The notes beneath the pieces were generated by a model. The model was not told the DNA's origin. It saw only the letters and a list, made by a program, of their open reading frames with translations, and ran no database searches. Positions 28,309-36,116 of a stretch of DNA of 64,000 nucleotides are shown here, piece by piece. The first letter of the stretch is position 1. Each line of letters begins with the position of its first letter. A program made the position numbers and the translations under genes. Source of the stretch: Thermoleophilia bacterium (GTDB lineage: Bacteria > Actinomycetota > Thermoleophilia > RBG-16-64-13); the NCBI GenBank assembly GCA_027493445.1, contig JAOSKU010000001.1:2810822-2874821 (forward strand), in the 5' to 3' direction.

Positions 28309-29016
28309 TCAGTCGGGAGTCCGAGTCATCACATCGCGCAGGGTGGCCAGCCCTCGCTGCTGCAGCTGCTTGACGGCGCCCTCCGACTTTTCCACCGCGG
28401 CGGCCGTCTCGGCCAGGGAGAGCGAGAGGATGTAGCGCAGCAGCACCACCTCCCGCTGGGTGTCGGGGAGCATGCGCAGGGCGCGGGCGAGCTCCCGGCG
28501 CCTCTCCCGGTCGGCCAGGCCTTCGTGAGGGTCCGGTGGATCGACCGGCAGGTGGCCGGCGCTCTCCAGACCGACCATGCTCCCGTCACGGGCCAAGGTG
28601 CGGTGGTGGTAGGCCACCTGTTTCTGCGCGATGGCGTACAGCCAGGCCAGGAAGGGCTTGCCCTGCCAGCGGAAACGGGGGAGGCCGCGCACCATGCCCA
28701 GGAAGACCTGGCTGGTGATATCGTCGGCCGCTCCCGCCGACCCGGAGCGGAAGAGCGTGTACCGGTAGATGGTGGGATGATAGGCCCGGTAGAGGTCCTC
28801 GATGGCCCGCTCGTCGCCTTTCTGGGCGGCTTCGACGAGGCGCTGCTCCAGGGCGGAGGGGAGGACGCGGGCCTCGGTGGCGTCAAGCGGCGGTTCGCCG
28901 GCGGGCCCGCCTCCGTCCATGGAGGGCAGGGAGGTATCCGGCTCCGCGGGCGGCACGGATGCCCGGCCGGGGACCCTCTTCACCCACCTGGATCTGGTAG
29001 AGCGCGACTTCGACAT
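28309..29016 (-). CDS. ECF-type RNA polymerase sigma factor
   Basis: The 235-residue protein has sigma region 2 at about residues 68-135 (DLYRAYHPTIYRYTLFRSG, then DDITSQVFLGMVR, FLAWLYAIAQ) and region 4 at about 175-228 (LPDTQREVVLLRYILSLSLAETA, then SEGAVKQLQQRGLATLR), with a 50-residue disordered N-terminus. It sits between the S-layer gene and two SLH protein genes, so surface-stress or wall-related target genes are plausible, but no target promoter has been shown. Confidence 0.85.
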   Translation of the reverse strand: MSKSRSTRSRWVKRVPGRASVPPAEPDTSLPSMDGGGPAGEPPLDATEARVLPSALEQRLVEAAQKGDERAIEDLYRAYHPTIYRYTLFRSGSAGAADDITSQVFLGMVRGLPRFRWQGKPFLAWLYAIAQKQVAYHHRTLARDGSMVGLESAGHLPVDPPDPHEGLADRERRRELARALRMLPDTQREVVLLRYILSLSLAETAAAVEKSEGAVKQLQQRGLATLRDVMTRTPD

Positions 29017-29079
29017 GGCAGGCCACCTATCATAGACGATGCGGCGGCTCCCGAAGGAGGTATGAGCCGGTCGATGCGC

Positions 29080-31059
29080 TCAGGAGCCGGCGGCGGCCAG
29101 CCAGTCGACCAGATTCGATGTCATCTTCGCTACATGACCCCGGGTGGCCGATCGCCAGGGCCAGAAGTAGCGCCGGCCCTGGGCGTCGGGCTCGCTTCCG
29201 GTGAGGATGCCGTTCTCATAGGCCGTCATGGCGTCGGCGTAGAGGGGGCTGCCCGGGGGCACGTCGGCGAAGACGTCCTGGGACCCGGTGTACGCGGGGA
29301 AGGCCCGGCCCGTAGCCGAGCCGGCCCGCAGGATCATGCGCACCAGCTGGATGCGGGTGATCTCGTCCCAGGGGCCGAAGCGCCCGTCCGTGTACCCATT
29401 CACGATGCCGGCCGCGGACGCCTCCTCCACGTAATCGAACGGGTAGGGCAAGGGTTCGCCCTGACCGTCGAAGGAGGGGGGACGTCGGGGAAGGTGGGGT
29501 CCGAGAGGTTGCCGATATCCTCCGTGTGCTCCCCGATAGCCTGGATGACCATCTTGGCGAACTGGGCTCTCAGGACCGAGTCGTCGGCCCGGAAGTACCA
29601 CAGACCAGAGCCGGCCGGGAGCTCCTTGCCGCTGATCACGCCCAGGCGTAGCAGGTTGTCGATGTAGGGGAAGTAGAGGTGGTCGCTGCCCACATCCAGG
29701 AACTGGATCTCGCCCTCGGGGTTGACCGCGGCGCTGTAGCGGAAGCCGTACCGTACGGCGGCCGACTCGGGGCCTCGGGCCCAGACCGCCAGGGTGTGCT
29801 GGTCGTAGCCGGGAGGGGAGGTCACACGACCACCGGCGGTGACCGGATAGAGGGAGGAGATCGACGCTCGGCACGGCCTCGCCGGCGGAGTCCCAGCTGA
29901 TGAGAGCGGCATGGAGGTAAGGCCCATCATCGCCGTCGAGCACCACCCGCACCGAGTTCCCGTCCGGGGTCTCGGGCAGGTCGAGATAGCGGGCGGCGTA
30001 GTTCTCGGTGTCGGAAGCCCCCACCAACGGGAAGGCCCCCGGAACGGCCACCGGCTCGGCCGCGATGTCGATCGCACCGATGGAATAGGGCGAGGCAGGA
30101 GGGCGCCCGTCGAGGAAGTTGGTGATCACCCAGCCGTCGAAGAGCGAGGCGAAGGTGGGGAACGACCCGTTGGCCTCGAGGGCGGCGTCGATGCCGGCGA
30201 TGCCGGCCATGGGCGTATCCACCAGCCTCCGGATGATCGACTGACCGGTGAGCTCGGCCACATAGGCCATGAAGGAGTAGCTGGCTCCATAGTCGTTGTT
30301 CCAGGGTCTGCCCTCCCACCGGGTGAGGTTCTTCGTGGGCTCGAAGGCGAAGCTGCGCAGATAGTCGCGGGCGCGCGTACCGTGGCCGGTCGCCAGCTCC
30401 GCATACATGGCCAGGCCCTCCTCGATCCAGCGGTACTCAAGGTTGCCCCGATATTTCTTGCCGGGATTCGGATCCAATAGGAAGTTGCGGTAGTAGACGA
30501 TGAGATGGGCGAACTCGTGCGCCGCGGCGGCGGACGCCAGCTCCACGTCGGAGATGACTGACTCGAGGTTGAGCATGATCATCTCGCGCTGGTTCGATCC
30601 CGGGGGCGCGGCCGGATCGATGTCGTGGGGGAAGAAGGCCCCCTGAATCGAAGGGCTGTTGAAGTCGTAGAGAAGCAGGACGATACGCTGCTCGCCGTCG
30701 ATTCCCGGGTTGGGTTCCGGGCCCATGACGGTTGTGAGTATGGGGTAGATCCCGGTGTCGAAGGCGGTGGTCAGGGCGTCGAGAAATGGGTCGGGCGCGG
30801 AGCGGCCTTTCTGCACGTAGAGCACGCTGTGCTCGCCCACGCGGCGCACGTTGGCCGCGATATCGATGGAGCGTTCGTTCCCCCAATCCTCGACCTGAAA
30901 GGTCTGGGTGGAGCCGAGAGGCGGGGGTGAACCGTCGTCCGCCCGGGCGGGGGCGGCGGCGGACAAGGCCAGCAGCGCGACTGTGGCCCAGGTCAGGAAG
31001 GCGAGCAGCGCTGTTCGCGCCCGGAAAGTATATGGAGGCCTTGGGGCCGGCGCCCTCAT
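29080..31059 (-). CDS. SLH-anchored zinc metallopeptidase, two apparent frameshifts
   Basis: A signal peptide (1-41) is followed by a peptidase domain with AAAHEFAHLIVYY (HExxH zinc site, near residue 185) and, about 35 residues on, WIEEGLAMYAE, whose glutamate is a likely third zinc ligand. The C-terminal third carries SLH modules (IVNGYTDGRFGPWDEITR). The middle part (YPVTAGGRVTSPPGYDQH to DPTFPDV) is in another frame, entered near 29,852 (one extra base) and left at the G6 run 29,476-29,481 (one missing base). Corrected length is 659 residues. It starts in an ATGA overlap with the preceding SLH-propeller gene. Confidence 0.75.
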   Translation of the reverse strand: MRAPAPRPPYTFRARTALLAFLTWATVALLALSAAAPARADDGSPPPLGSTQTFQVEDWGNERSIDIAANVRRVGEHSVLYVQKGRSAPDPFLDALTTAFDTGIYPILTTVMGPEPNPGIDGEQRIVLLLYDFNSPSIQGAFFPHDIDPAAPPGSNQREMIMLNLESVISDVELASAAAAHEFAHLIVYYRNFLLDPNPGKKYRGNLEYRWIEEGLAMYAELATGHGTRARDYLRSFAFEPTKNLTRWEGRPWNNDYGASYSFMAYVAELTGQSIIRRLVDTPMAGIAGIDAALEANGSFPTFASLFDGWVITNFLDGRPPASPYSIGAIDIAAEPVAVPGAFPLVGASDTENYAARYLDLPETPDGNSVRVVLDGDDGPYLHAALISWDSAGEAVPSVDLLPLSGHRRWSCDLPSRLRPAHPGGLGPRPRVGRRTVRLPLQRRGQPRGRDPVPGCGQRPPLLPLHRQPATPGRDQRQGAPGRLWSVVLPGRRLGPESPVRQDGHPGYRGAHGGYRQPLGPHLPRRPPSFDGQGEPLPYPFDYVEEASAAGIVNGYTDGRFGPWDEITRIQLVRMILRAGSATGRAFPAYTGSQDVFADVPPGSPLYADAMTAYENGILTGSEPDAQGRRYFWPWRSATRGHVAKMTSNLVDWLAAAGS

Positions 31060-32684
31060 GGGGTCGTCCCCCCGAGCGCGCCCAGCAGGTTGAAGACCAC
31101 CCGGGCGGTGTGACCGCGGGTGGCGGCGGCGTAGGGCTGCAGACGCAGGTGACCGTCGGCTCCGGGGATGCCCGCCACCAGGCCGGCCTGGTAGGCGGCC
31201 AGGATGGTGGGTAGGTCGGGGTCGTCGGAACGGATGTCGTAGAAGGGCGACGGGCCGGGAGTCGCCGGGAGCGGCGAGCCGGCCGCGGCGGCCGCGCGGA
31301 CGGCCATACGGACGAGCTGGATGCGGGTGACGTCCTGGTACGGCTCGAAGACGGGGGGAGCGCCCGCTTTGCCGGTGACGATGCCGTAGCGGGCGGCTTC
31401 CTGCACGTAGTCGAAGGGGTAGCCGCCGGTCGCGGCGGGCACGTCGGCAAAGGAGACGGCCGCCGCCTCTATCTGGTCGGTGTACAGTCCGAGGGAGGCC
31501 ACCAGGATCTTGGCCAGCTGGGCCCGTTTCAGAGGGGCGTCGGGCCGGAAGACCGTCGTGCGGCCGGGCTGCGGGTAGCCGTCCAGGGCGCCCCGGAGGG
31601 CCAGCACCCGGATCTCGCGGTGGAAGCGGTGGCTGGGGAGAACGTCGGCAAACTCGGGCACCGGCTCTCCGGCCGAGAGCAGCGACACGGTGCCGTCGCC
31701 CTGATTGCCCACCGCCAGCACGGGGCCGTCGGATCCCGAGAGCCAGGTCAGCGGACCAGGCAGTGAGCCCACCGGTACCGAGGAACGCAGGGCGCCCGAC
31801 CCGGGATCGTAGCCGTTCAGTAGGTCGGCGGTCTGCAGGGCCACGTAGAGCTCGTCGCCCGCAGCTGAGAAGACCCCCTGCTTGGGCCCGCCGGGCACCG
31901 AGCGGACGCTCAAGACGGCTCCCGCGGCCGAGACCTGGGTCAGGGTGTGGCCCACGAAGTCGGTCACGACCAGGGTGCCGTCGGTGGGGGAGCGGCGCAC
32001 GTCGAAGGACCCCTGGCCGGTCGCCCGGGTCCAGAGGGGGCTGAGCGTCTCCAGATCGACGGCCAGCAGCTCGCCGCCGTCGCGGCCGCCGTAGCTCTCC
32101 ACGTAGAGGCGACGGGCGGTGTCGTCAAGTTCGATCTGATAAGGGTAGTACGCGGTGGGCAGGCCGGCCACCCGCGCGAACGTCAGGGGATCGAGGAAGG
32201 TCAGGGCATCGGCATGGTGCTCGGTGACAGCCAGGAGGGGCCGACCTTGGGGGCCGCTGACGAGAGCGAGGGCCCAGGGGTCCCCCAGACCGAGGGCGGT
32301 AGCCTGAAGCCGGCCGGCGGCCACGTCGAAACGGTAGACCGCCCCTCCGAAGTAGGAGGCGGCGTAGAGGGTGGAACCGTCGGCGGTCAGAGCCAGGCCC
32401 ACCGGGCTCCCCGGCACGGGGAAGCGCCGTACGACCAACGCCGAGGTCAGATCGACCTCGGCCACGCTCTCACCGGCGAAATCGCTGACATAGAGGCGGG
32501 AGCCGTCGGGGGCAGGGAGCAGGGCTTTCGGCTCCCCGCCCACCACCAGGGACCCCCGCTCCTGCAGGGCCGCGCGGGCTCGGTGGGGGGCGGCAACCAG
32601 AACCCCCGCGACGGCCAGGGCGACGGCCAGCGCCAGAACCACAGGCACGGGGGTGCGACGGTCTTTGCTCGCGAAGGACTGCAT
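31056..32684 (-). CDS. SLH-anchored YncE-like beta-propeller protein
   Basis: The ATG at 32,684, seven bases after GGAG, gives 542 residues: a signal peptide (to about 40), a seven-bladed YncE/SMP-30-type propeller (about 45-345, with repeats such as PDGSRLYVSDFAGESVAEVD, ADGSTLYAASYFGG) and SLH modules to the end (LDGYPQPGRTTVFRPDAPLK). Propellers of this type usually bind proteins or small ligands. The stop overlaps the metallopeptidase start, so the two surface proteins are made together. Confidence 0.85.
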   Translation of the reverse strand: MQSFASKDRRTPVPVVLALAVALAVAGVLVAAPHRARAALQERGSLVVGGEPKALLPAPDGSRLYVSDFAGESVAEVDLTSALVVRRFPVPGSPVGLALTADGSTLYAASYFGGAVYRFDVAAGRLQATALGLGDPWALALVSGPQGRPLLAVTEHHADALTFLDPLTFARVAGLPTAYYPYQIELDDTARRLYVESYGGRDGGELLAVDLETLSPLWTRATGQGSFDVRRSPTDGTLVVTDFVGHTLTQVSAAGAVLSVRSVPGGPKQGVFSAAGDELYVALQTADLLNGYDPGSGALRSSVPVGSLPGPLTWLSGSDGPVLAVGNQGDGTVSLLSAGEPVPEFADVLPSHRFHREIRVLALRGALDGYPQPGRTTVFRPDAPLKRAQLAKILVASLGLYTDQIEAAAVSFADVPAATGGYPFDYVQEAARYGIVTGKAGAPPVFEPYQDVTRIQLVRMAVRAAAAAGSPLPATPGPSPFYDIRSDDPDLPTILAAYQAGLVAGIPGADGHLRLQPYAAATRGHTARVVFNLLGALGGTTP

Positions 32685-32728
32685 AGAGGCTCCAGTATAG
32701 CGGCTCATGAGGCCGCGCCTGGTGGCCC

Positions 32729-32992
32729 TCACTCGTAGTGTGTCCACATTCTCAATATCTTGACCGTCCGTCTCTCGTCCAGGACTTGATAAACGAGCCT
32801 GTGCTGGATGTTGATGCGGCGGGAATACGCTCCAGAGAGATCTCCAAGCAGCATCTCGAACGGAGGGGGAGCGCGATACGGGTCCTCCGCCAGGAGATCA
32901 AGCGGACTCTGAGCTTTGGGCTTCAGGCCGGCGGCCGCGAGAGTTCTTGCGTCTTTCTTGGCCTGCTTCGTGTAGAAGAGCTTCCAGCTCAC
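32729..32992 (-). CDS. yoeB: Txe/YoeB-family mRNA interferase toxin
   Basis: An 87-residue toxin starting with GTG at 32,992. The sequence WKLFYTKQAKKDARTL, the GLKPKAQSPLDLL segment, GAYSRRINIQHRLVYQV and the terminal LRMWTHYE match the YoeB/Txe family closely, including its C-terminal histidine-tyrosine. YoeB cuts mRNA in the ribosome. The start overlaps the antitoxin stop by four bases, the standard antitoxin-first order. Confidence 0.9.
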   Translation of the reverse strand: MSWKLFYTKQAKKDARTLAAAGLKPKAQSPLDLLAEDPYRAPPPFEMLLGDLSGAYSRRINIQHRLVYQVLDERRTVKILRMWTHYE

Positions 32993-33231
32993 CAGTCGAG
33001 TTCCTCCTCGCACTCCTTGAGAGGGGTCCCCAGGCCTTTGACGATCGATTCCCTCATCCCCGGCACAGATAGGAGGTGGAGAGTCTCCTGCACGGCACGC
33101 CAGTCCTCTTCTGCGATGAGGACCGCATTGCAACGCCTGCCGGTTATCTGTATGGGCTCGTGCGACTCCGCGACTTCGTCCAGCAGCTTATACAGAAGCC
33201 TGCGCGCTTCGGTAGCCGTGATGGTGGTCAT
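32989..33231 (-). CDS. yefM: Phd/YefM-family antitoxin
   Basis: An 80-residue antitoxin beginning MTTITATEARRLLYKLLDE, which matches the Phd/YefM DNA-binding N-terminus, with NAVLIAEEDWRAVQETL after it and an acidic toxin-binding tail. I chose the ATG at 33,231 after AAGAGGAGG. It would neutralise the YoeB toxin and repress its own operon. The inverted sequence around its start (TACGTACGGCAAAGCGTACG) could be the operator. Confidence 0.9.
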   Translation of the reverse strand: MTTITATEARRLLYKLLDEVAESHEPIQITGRRCNAVLIAEEDWRAVQETLHLLSVPGMRESIVKGLGTPLKECEEELDW

Positions 33232-33296
33232 GATGCGCCTCCTCTTACGTACGGCAAAGCGTACGCTCTCGACCAATGTGTGTCAAGGGCGTGGCA

Positions 33297-33597
33297 ACGG
33301 TCGCTGCACACGCGCGAGGTGGCTCGGTTGGCGGGGGCCGAATACCGTTCCGTCTGGCAGGAGCTCGAACAACTGGAAAAGCTGGGATTGCTCGCCTCGA
33401 GCCGCGAAGGACGGCGCCGTCTCTGGCATTTGAAGGAGGGACCCCCCGCAAATCCCTTGCCCGGCTTCTGGATGATGGTACACAAGGAGGACCTGGAGCG
33501 GGAAGCGGCGATCGGCCACCAGGAACCGTCGATCCCTGATTCCCTCAAACCCATCCTCCATGAGTTGAGGCTTAGCCGAAATCCGCCGGCACACTGA
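33297..33597 (+). pseudogene. Truncated copy of the wHTH-nucleotidyltransferase gene
   Basis: This stretch repeats, at about 90% identity by eye, the winged-helix part and linker of the intact gene at 35,139 (LHTREVARLAGAEYRSVWQE, then LGLLASSREGRRRLWHLK and PSIPDSLKP). It lacks the first 30 or so codons and the whole nucleotidyltransferase domain. The copy diverges abruptly after LHELR. It is a remnant of a duplication or of recombination between two toxin-antitoxin loci. Confidence 0.75.
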
Positions 33598-33725
33598 TCG
33601 CAGGGGGACCATGTTGATACTCGAGACCGGTGCTATGCAGACAACTCAGCGCTGCGGCCGTGGACTTATGCAGACTGCATAGTCATTGTTAGCGTGCTCT
33701 CGGCAATGGTGCTAGGCTATATGCT

Positions 33726-33944
33726 ATGAGTGATACGGATGTTGCGGAAATCTTGAAGCTCCCGGTCGAGGAACGGTTGCGTCTCGTCGAAATAATCTGG
33801 GAAAGCCTCGCCGCGGAACCTTCGGGCGTGCCACTCGGCGACGCCCATCGCGCGGTGATTGATGAGCGTCTTGCCGAACACGAGCGCAACCCCGACGATG
33901 TGGTATCGCGAGACGAGGTATTCGCTGACGCTCGTCGGCGCTGA
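33726..33944 (+). CDS. Addiction-module antitoxin (TIGR02574-like)
   Basis: A 72-residue acidic protein with the family pattern VAEILKLPVEERLRLVEIIW, then ESLAAEPS and a charged C-terminus ending DEVFADARRR. Such proteins are antitoxins for RelE/ParE-type toxins. The stop overlaps the following toxin ATG by one base (TGATG). Confidence 0.8.
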   Translation: MSDTDVAEILKLPVEERLRLVEIIWESLAAEPSGVPLGDAHRAVIDERLAEHERNPDDVVSRDEVFADARRR

Positions 33945-34301
33945 TGACCCTGCCACTCGTCTACCGCCGCAAGGTTGGACGGGACCTGACTGGAGCATAT
34001 GGTGTGGTATGAGGATCAACGCGTTGGCCTGGGCGAAGAATTTCTTGCGGCCGTTGACGCCACGTTCGATGCAATCGAGCGGATTCCCGAGATGTTTCGC
34101 CGTGTCCATGGCGAAGTACGGCGAGCCAACGTATCACGGTTTCCATACGCCGTTTTCTATCGCATCGAGCCCAAGAACGTTGCTGTGCTCACGGTACTGC
34201 ATACGGCTCGCGATCCAAAGCTCTGGCCAAGGCCCAAGGGGAAGCACGCTAACCGCCGCATCAACACCGACCGCTACGCGGCGGGTTATGCGGAGCGTTA
34301 G
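33944..34301 (+). CDS. RelE/ParE-type toxin, one apparent frameshift
   Basis: The first 18 codons (MTLPLVYRRKVGRDLTGAY) and the remainder (WYEDQRVGLGEEFLAAVDA, IPEMFRRVHGEVRRANVSRF) are in frames that differ by one extra base near 33,998 (TATGGTGTGG). Removal gives a normal 118-residue toxin of the type that follows TIGR02574 antitoxins. An alternative reading starts at the ATG at 33,999 and lacks the first strand, which would probably inactivate the toxin. This indel is not in a G/C run, so real inactivation is possible. Confidence 0.65.
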
Positions 34302-34309
34302 CTGCACAG

Positions 34310-34625
34310 ATCTCTTGGGGAGGGGGTGGGGACATGCAGCCCGGGGAGTTTCGCGAGCGGGATGAAGCGATCCAGTACATCGGGGCTGCGCTCGGCGACG
34401 TGGCAAACATTGACTTGGACTTGAGAATCGTCGCGAAGGCGTGCGCGGAGTGCTTCCGCGATCCCACCGATCGTCGCACAACGTTGCGTACGCGACTGCC
34501 AGGAATGACCTCATAGAACTGGTCGGGAAAGGCTATCTAGCTTTGCGGCGCGACGGCCGTGCATACGTATTCGTCCCAACGTCCGACATCCGGACCAAGC
34601 TCGCGGGCTAACTATCAATCAACTA
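34310..34625 (+). other. Degenerate stretch with a winged-helix fragment
   Basis: No intact gene is seen. A short segment (about 34,470-34,611) translates to ATARNDLIELVGKGYLALRR and DGRAYVFVPTSDI before a stop, which resembles the winged-helix end of Fic-type or similar regulators. A 60-codon open frame at 34,334 overlaps it and matches nothing I know. Likely remains of deleted genes. Confidence 0.35.
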
Positions 34626-34629
34626 TCAG

Positions 34630-34760
34630 TTGCTATCAGCGTTGATATTTCGCGGCCGTTCTTGGATCGATCTTGTGGTTGCGGCACAACGATTGCAGCT
34701 GCCCAGAAGCTCAAGCGCAACTGGATCGGCATCGATATCAATCACCTCGACATCCCTGGT
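34630..34760 (+). pseudogene. Fragment of an N4/N6 DNA methyltransferase
   Basis: One frame reads FLDRSCGCGTTIAAAQKL then KRNWIGIDINHLDI. This is the S-adenosylmethionine-binding end of amino-methyltransferases of restriction-modification systems, normally FLDPFCGCGTTIAAAQ and WIGIDITHLAI. Nothing before or after in that frame belongs to the family, so only about 45 codons remain. Confidence 0.7.
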
Positions 34761-35038
34761 TCGAGAACCTCGGCCGCGGCACCTGCGCTGGATACGCTCT
34801 TGCGTTCGAAAACGGGGCGCAGTCCTTGATTCTCTGGATCAATCCAGGGGCGGATTTCGGGACAGCTACACGTGAGCGTACGGGCGTCGCGGTGGACGGC
34901 ACGTCCTTCGTCATAGTCGGCGGGCATGACCTCGAGGCAACTCTGTCCGATGGGACGGTCGTCGTCATCACAGGCTCCGGATCGTCAGACGACATTCGAT
35001 CCTTCGCCCGGCTTCTCGTTCGGGTCGCCTCGCCCTAG
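34760..35038 (+). other. Open frame fragment of unknown origin
   Basis: The frame reads WFENLGRGTCAGYALAF, ILWINPGADFGTATRERTG and SFVIVGGHDLEATLSDGTVV and ends at a stop at 35,036. It has strand-like alternation, as in the C-terminal domain of a small lipoprotein or secreted protein, but I recognise no family. It has no own start or binding site and follows a methylase fragment directly, so it is probably another gene remnant. Confidence 0.3.
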
Positions 35039-35138
35039 CCGGTGGTGCGGCCGCCCGGACGGCTCCAGCAGTCACACGCCCATCGTCTGAGCGTCCCAGG
35101 ACGCCCGTTTGGACGCCTAGCAGCCGTAATGATGTAAA

Positions 35139-35783
35139 ATGGTCATCATGCAAGCAAACTGGTTAAGCACCTTCCTGGGGTCTGCTACCCGTGCAGCCGT
35201 ACTTAGCACGGTCTTTGGGGCGCAGGGACGGTCGCTGCACACGCGCGAAGTGGCTCGGTTGGCGGGGGCCGAATACCGTTCCGTCTGGCAGGAGCTCGAA
35301 AGGCTGGAAAAGCTGGGATTGCTCGCCTCGAGCCGCGAAGGGCGGCGCCGTCTCTGGCACTTGAAGGACGGGCCCTTCCGCGACATCCTTGCCCGGCTTC
35401 TGGATGAGGCACACAAACAGGACATGGGGCGGGAAGCGGCGATCGGCCCGCAGGAGCCGTCAATCCCTGATTCCCTCAAACCCGTCCTCCATGAGTTGAG
35501 GGTTAGGCTTTCTGAACTCTACGGGGAACGCCTAGTCGGTCTCTGGCTCTACGGCTCTCAAGCCCGCGGTGAGGCGGATAGGGACTCAGACGTCGATCTC
35601 ATTGTCAGGCTCACGGGGGTGGTGGATCCATCGGCCGAGATCGACCGCATGGTCCCTCACCTCAGTGAGATCAACTCGCGCACCGGGGTCTTGCTGGCCG
35701 TCATACCCGTGAACGAGTCAGACTTTCATCGGGCAGACGGCGCCTTCTGGCGTTCGGTACATCGAGATGGCCTGGCCGCATGA
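35139..35783 (+). CDS. Nucleotidyltransferase with N-terminal winged helix (MNT antitoxin type)
   Basis: The 214-residue protein has a winged-helix DNA-binding domain (about 1-75, LHTREVARLAGAEYRSVWQE) and a minimal nucleotidyltransferase domain (about 115-214) with the active-site pattern LYGSQARGEADRDSDVDLIV (GSxAR...DxD). Related proteins are antitoxins that modify HEPN toxins by adding AMP. Its stop overlaps the start of the next frame by four bases, and that frame looks like a broken HEPN partner. A truncated second copy lies at 33.3 kb. Confidence 0.8.
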   Translation: MVIMQANWLSTFLGSATRAAVLSTVFGAQGRSLHTREVARLAGAEYRSVWQELERLEKLGLLASSREGRRRLWHLKDGPFRDILARLLDEAHKQDMGREAAIGPQEPSIPDSLKPVLHELRVRLSELYGERLVGLWLYGSQARGEADRDSDVDLIVRLTGVVDPSAEIDRMVPHLSEINSRTGVLLAVIPVNESDFHRADGAFWRSVHRDGLAA

Positions 35784-35965
35784 GCGAAGCCGGTCCTTCG
35801 CAAGAAAGGGTCAGGCTAATGCGCAAGGCCACGCGTTATTTACCCTCAGCGGATCTGCTGTTTCTGGTAAGGGCCTGGACTGTTGTGGGGCTAGGTAATA
35901 TTGCCAAGAGAAATGCTCACTGTAGACAAGAAATCTTGCAAGAAACAACTGATCTTAAAAGTTGA
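35780..35965 (+). pseudogene. Truncated HEPN-type partner of the nucleotidyltransferase
   Basis: The 61-codon frame begins in an ATGA overlap with the nucleotidyltransferase, exactly where a HEPN toxin is expected. Its first helix (QERVRLMRKATRYLPSADLLF) resembles the start of HEPN proteins. After about 45 codons similarity stops and AT-rich, gene-poor sequence begins. No RxxxxH active site remains. Interpreted as a remnant. Confidence 0.5.
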
Positions 35966-36116
35966 CAAAAGCCCCGCCATCAGGAACAGAGTTACACAAT
36001 CTTTTAGACAAACGTCATCTTAAGCATGGAGATACTCCGGGCTCACGAAAAGTAACAAAATAAGCTTCCACCTGACTTCCTTGAACACAAGATTTGACAA
36101 TAGCTCTTCTCGATTG

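Noticed and set aside
32729-33133. A 134-residue toxin frame starting at 33,133
   Set aside because: The first 47 codons overlap the antitoxin gene and do not resemble YoeB; the GTG at 32,992 gives the normal 87-residue toxin with a four-base overlap.
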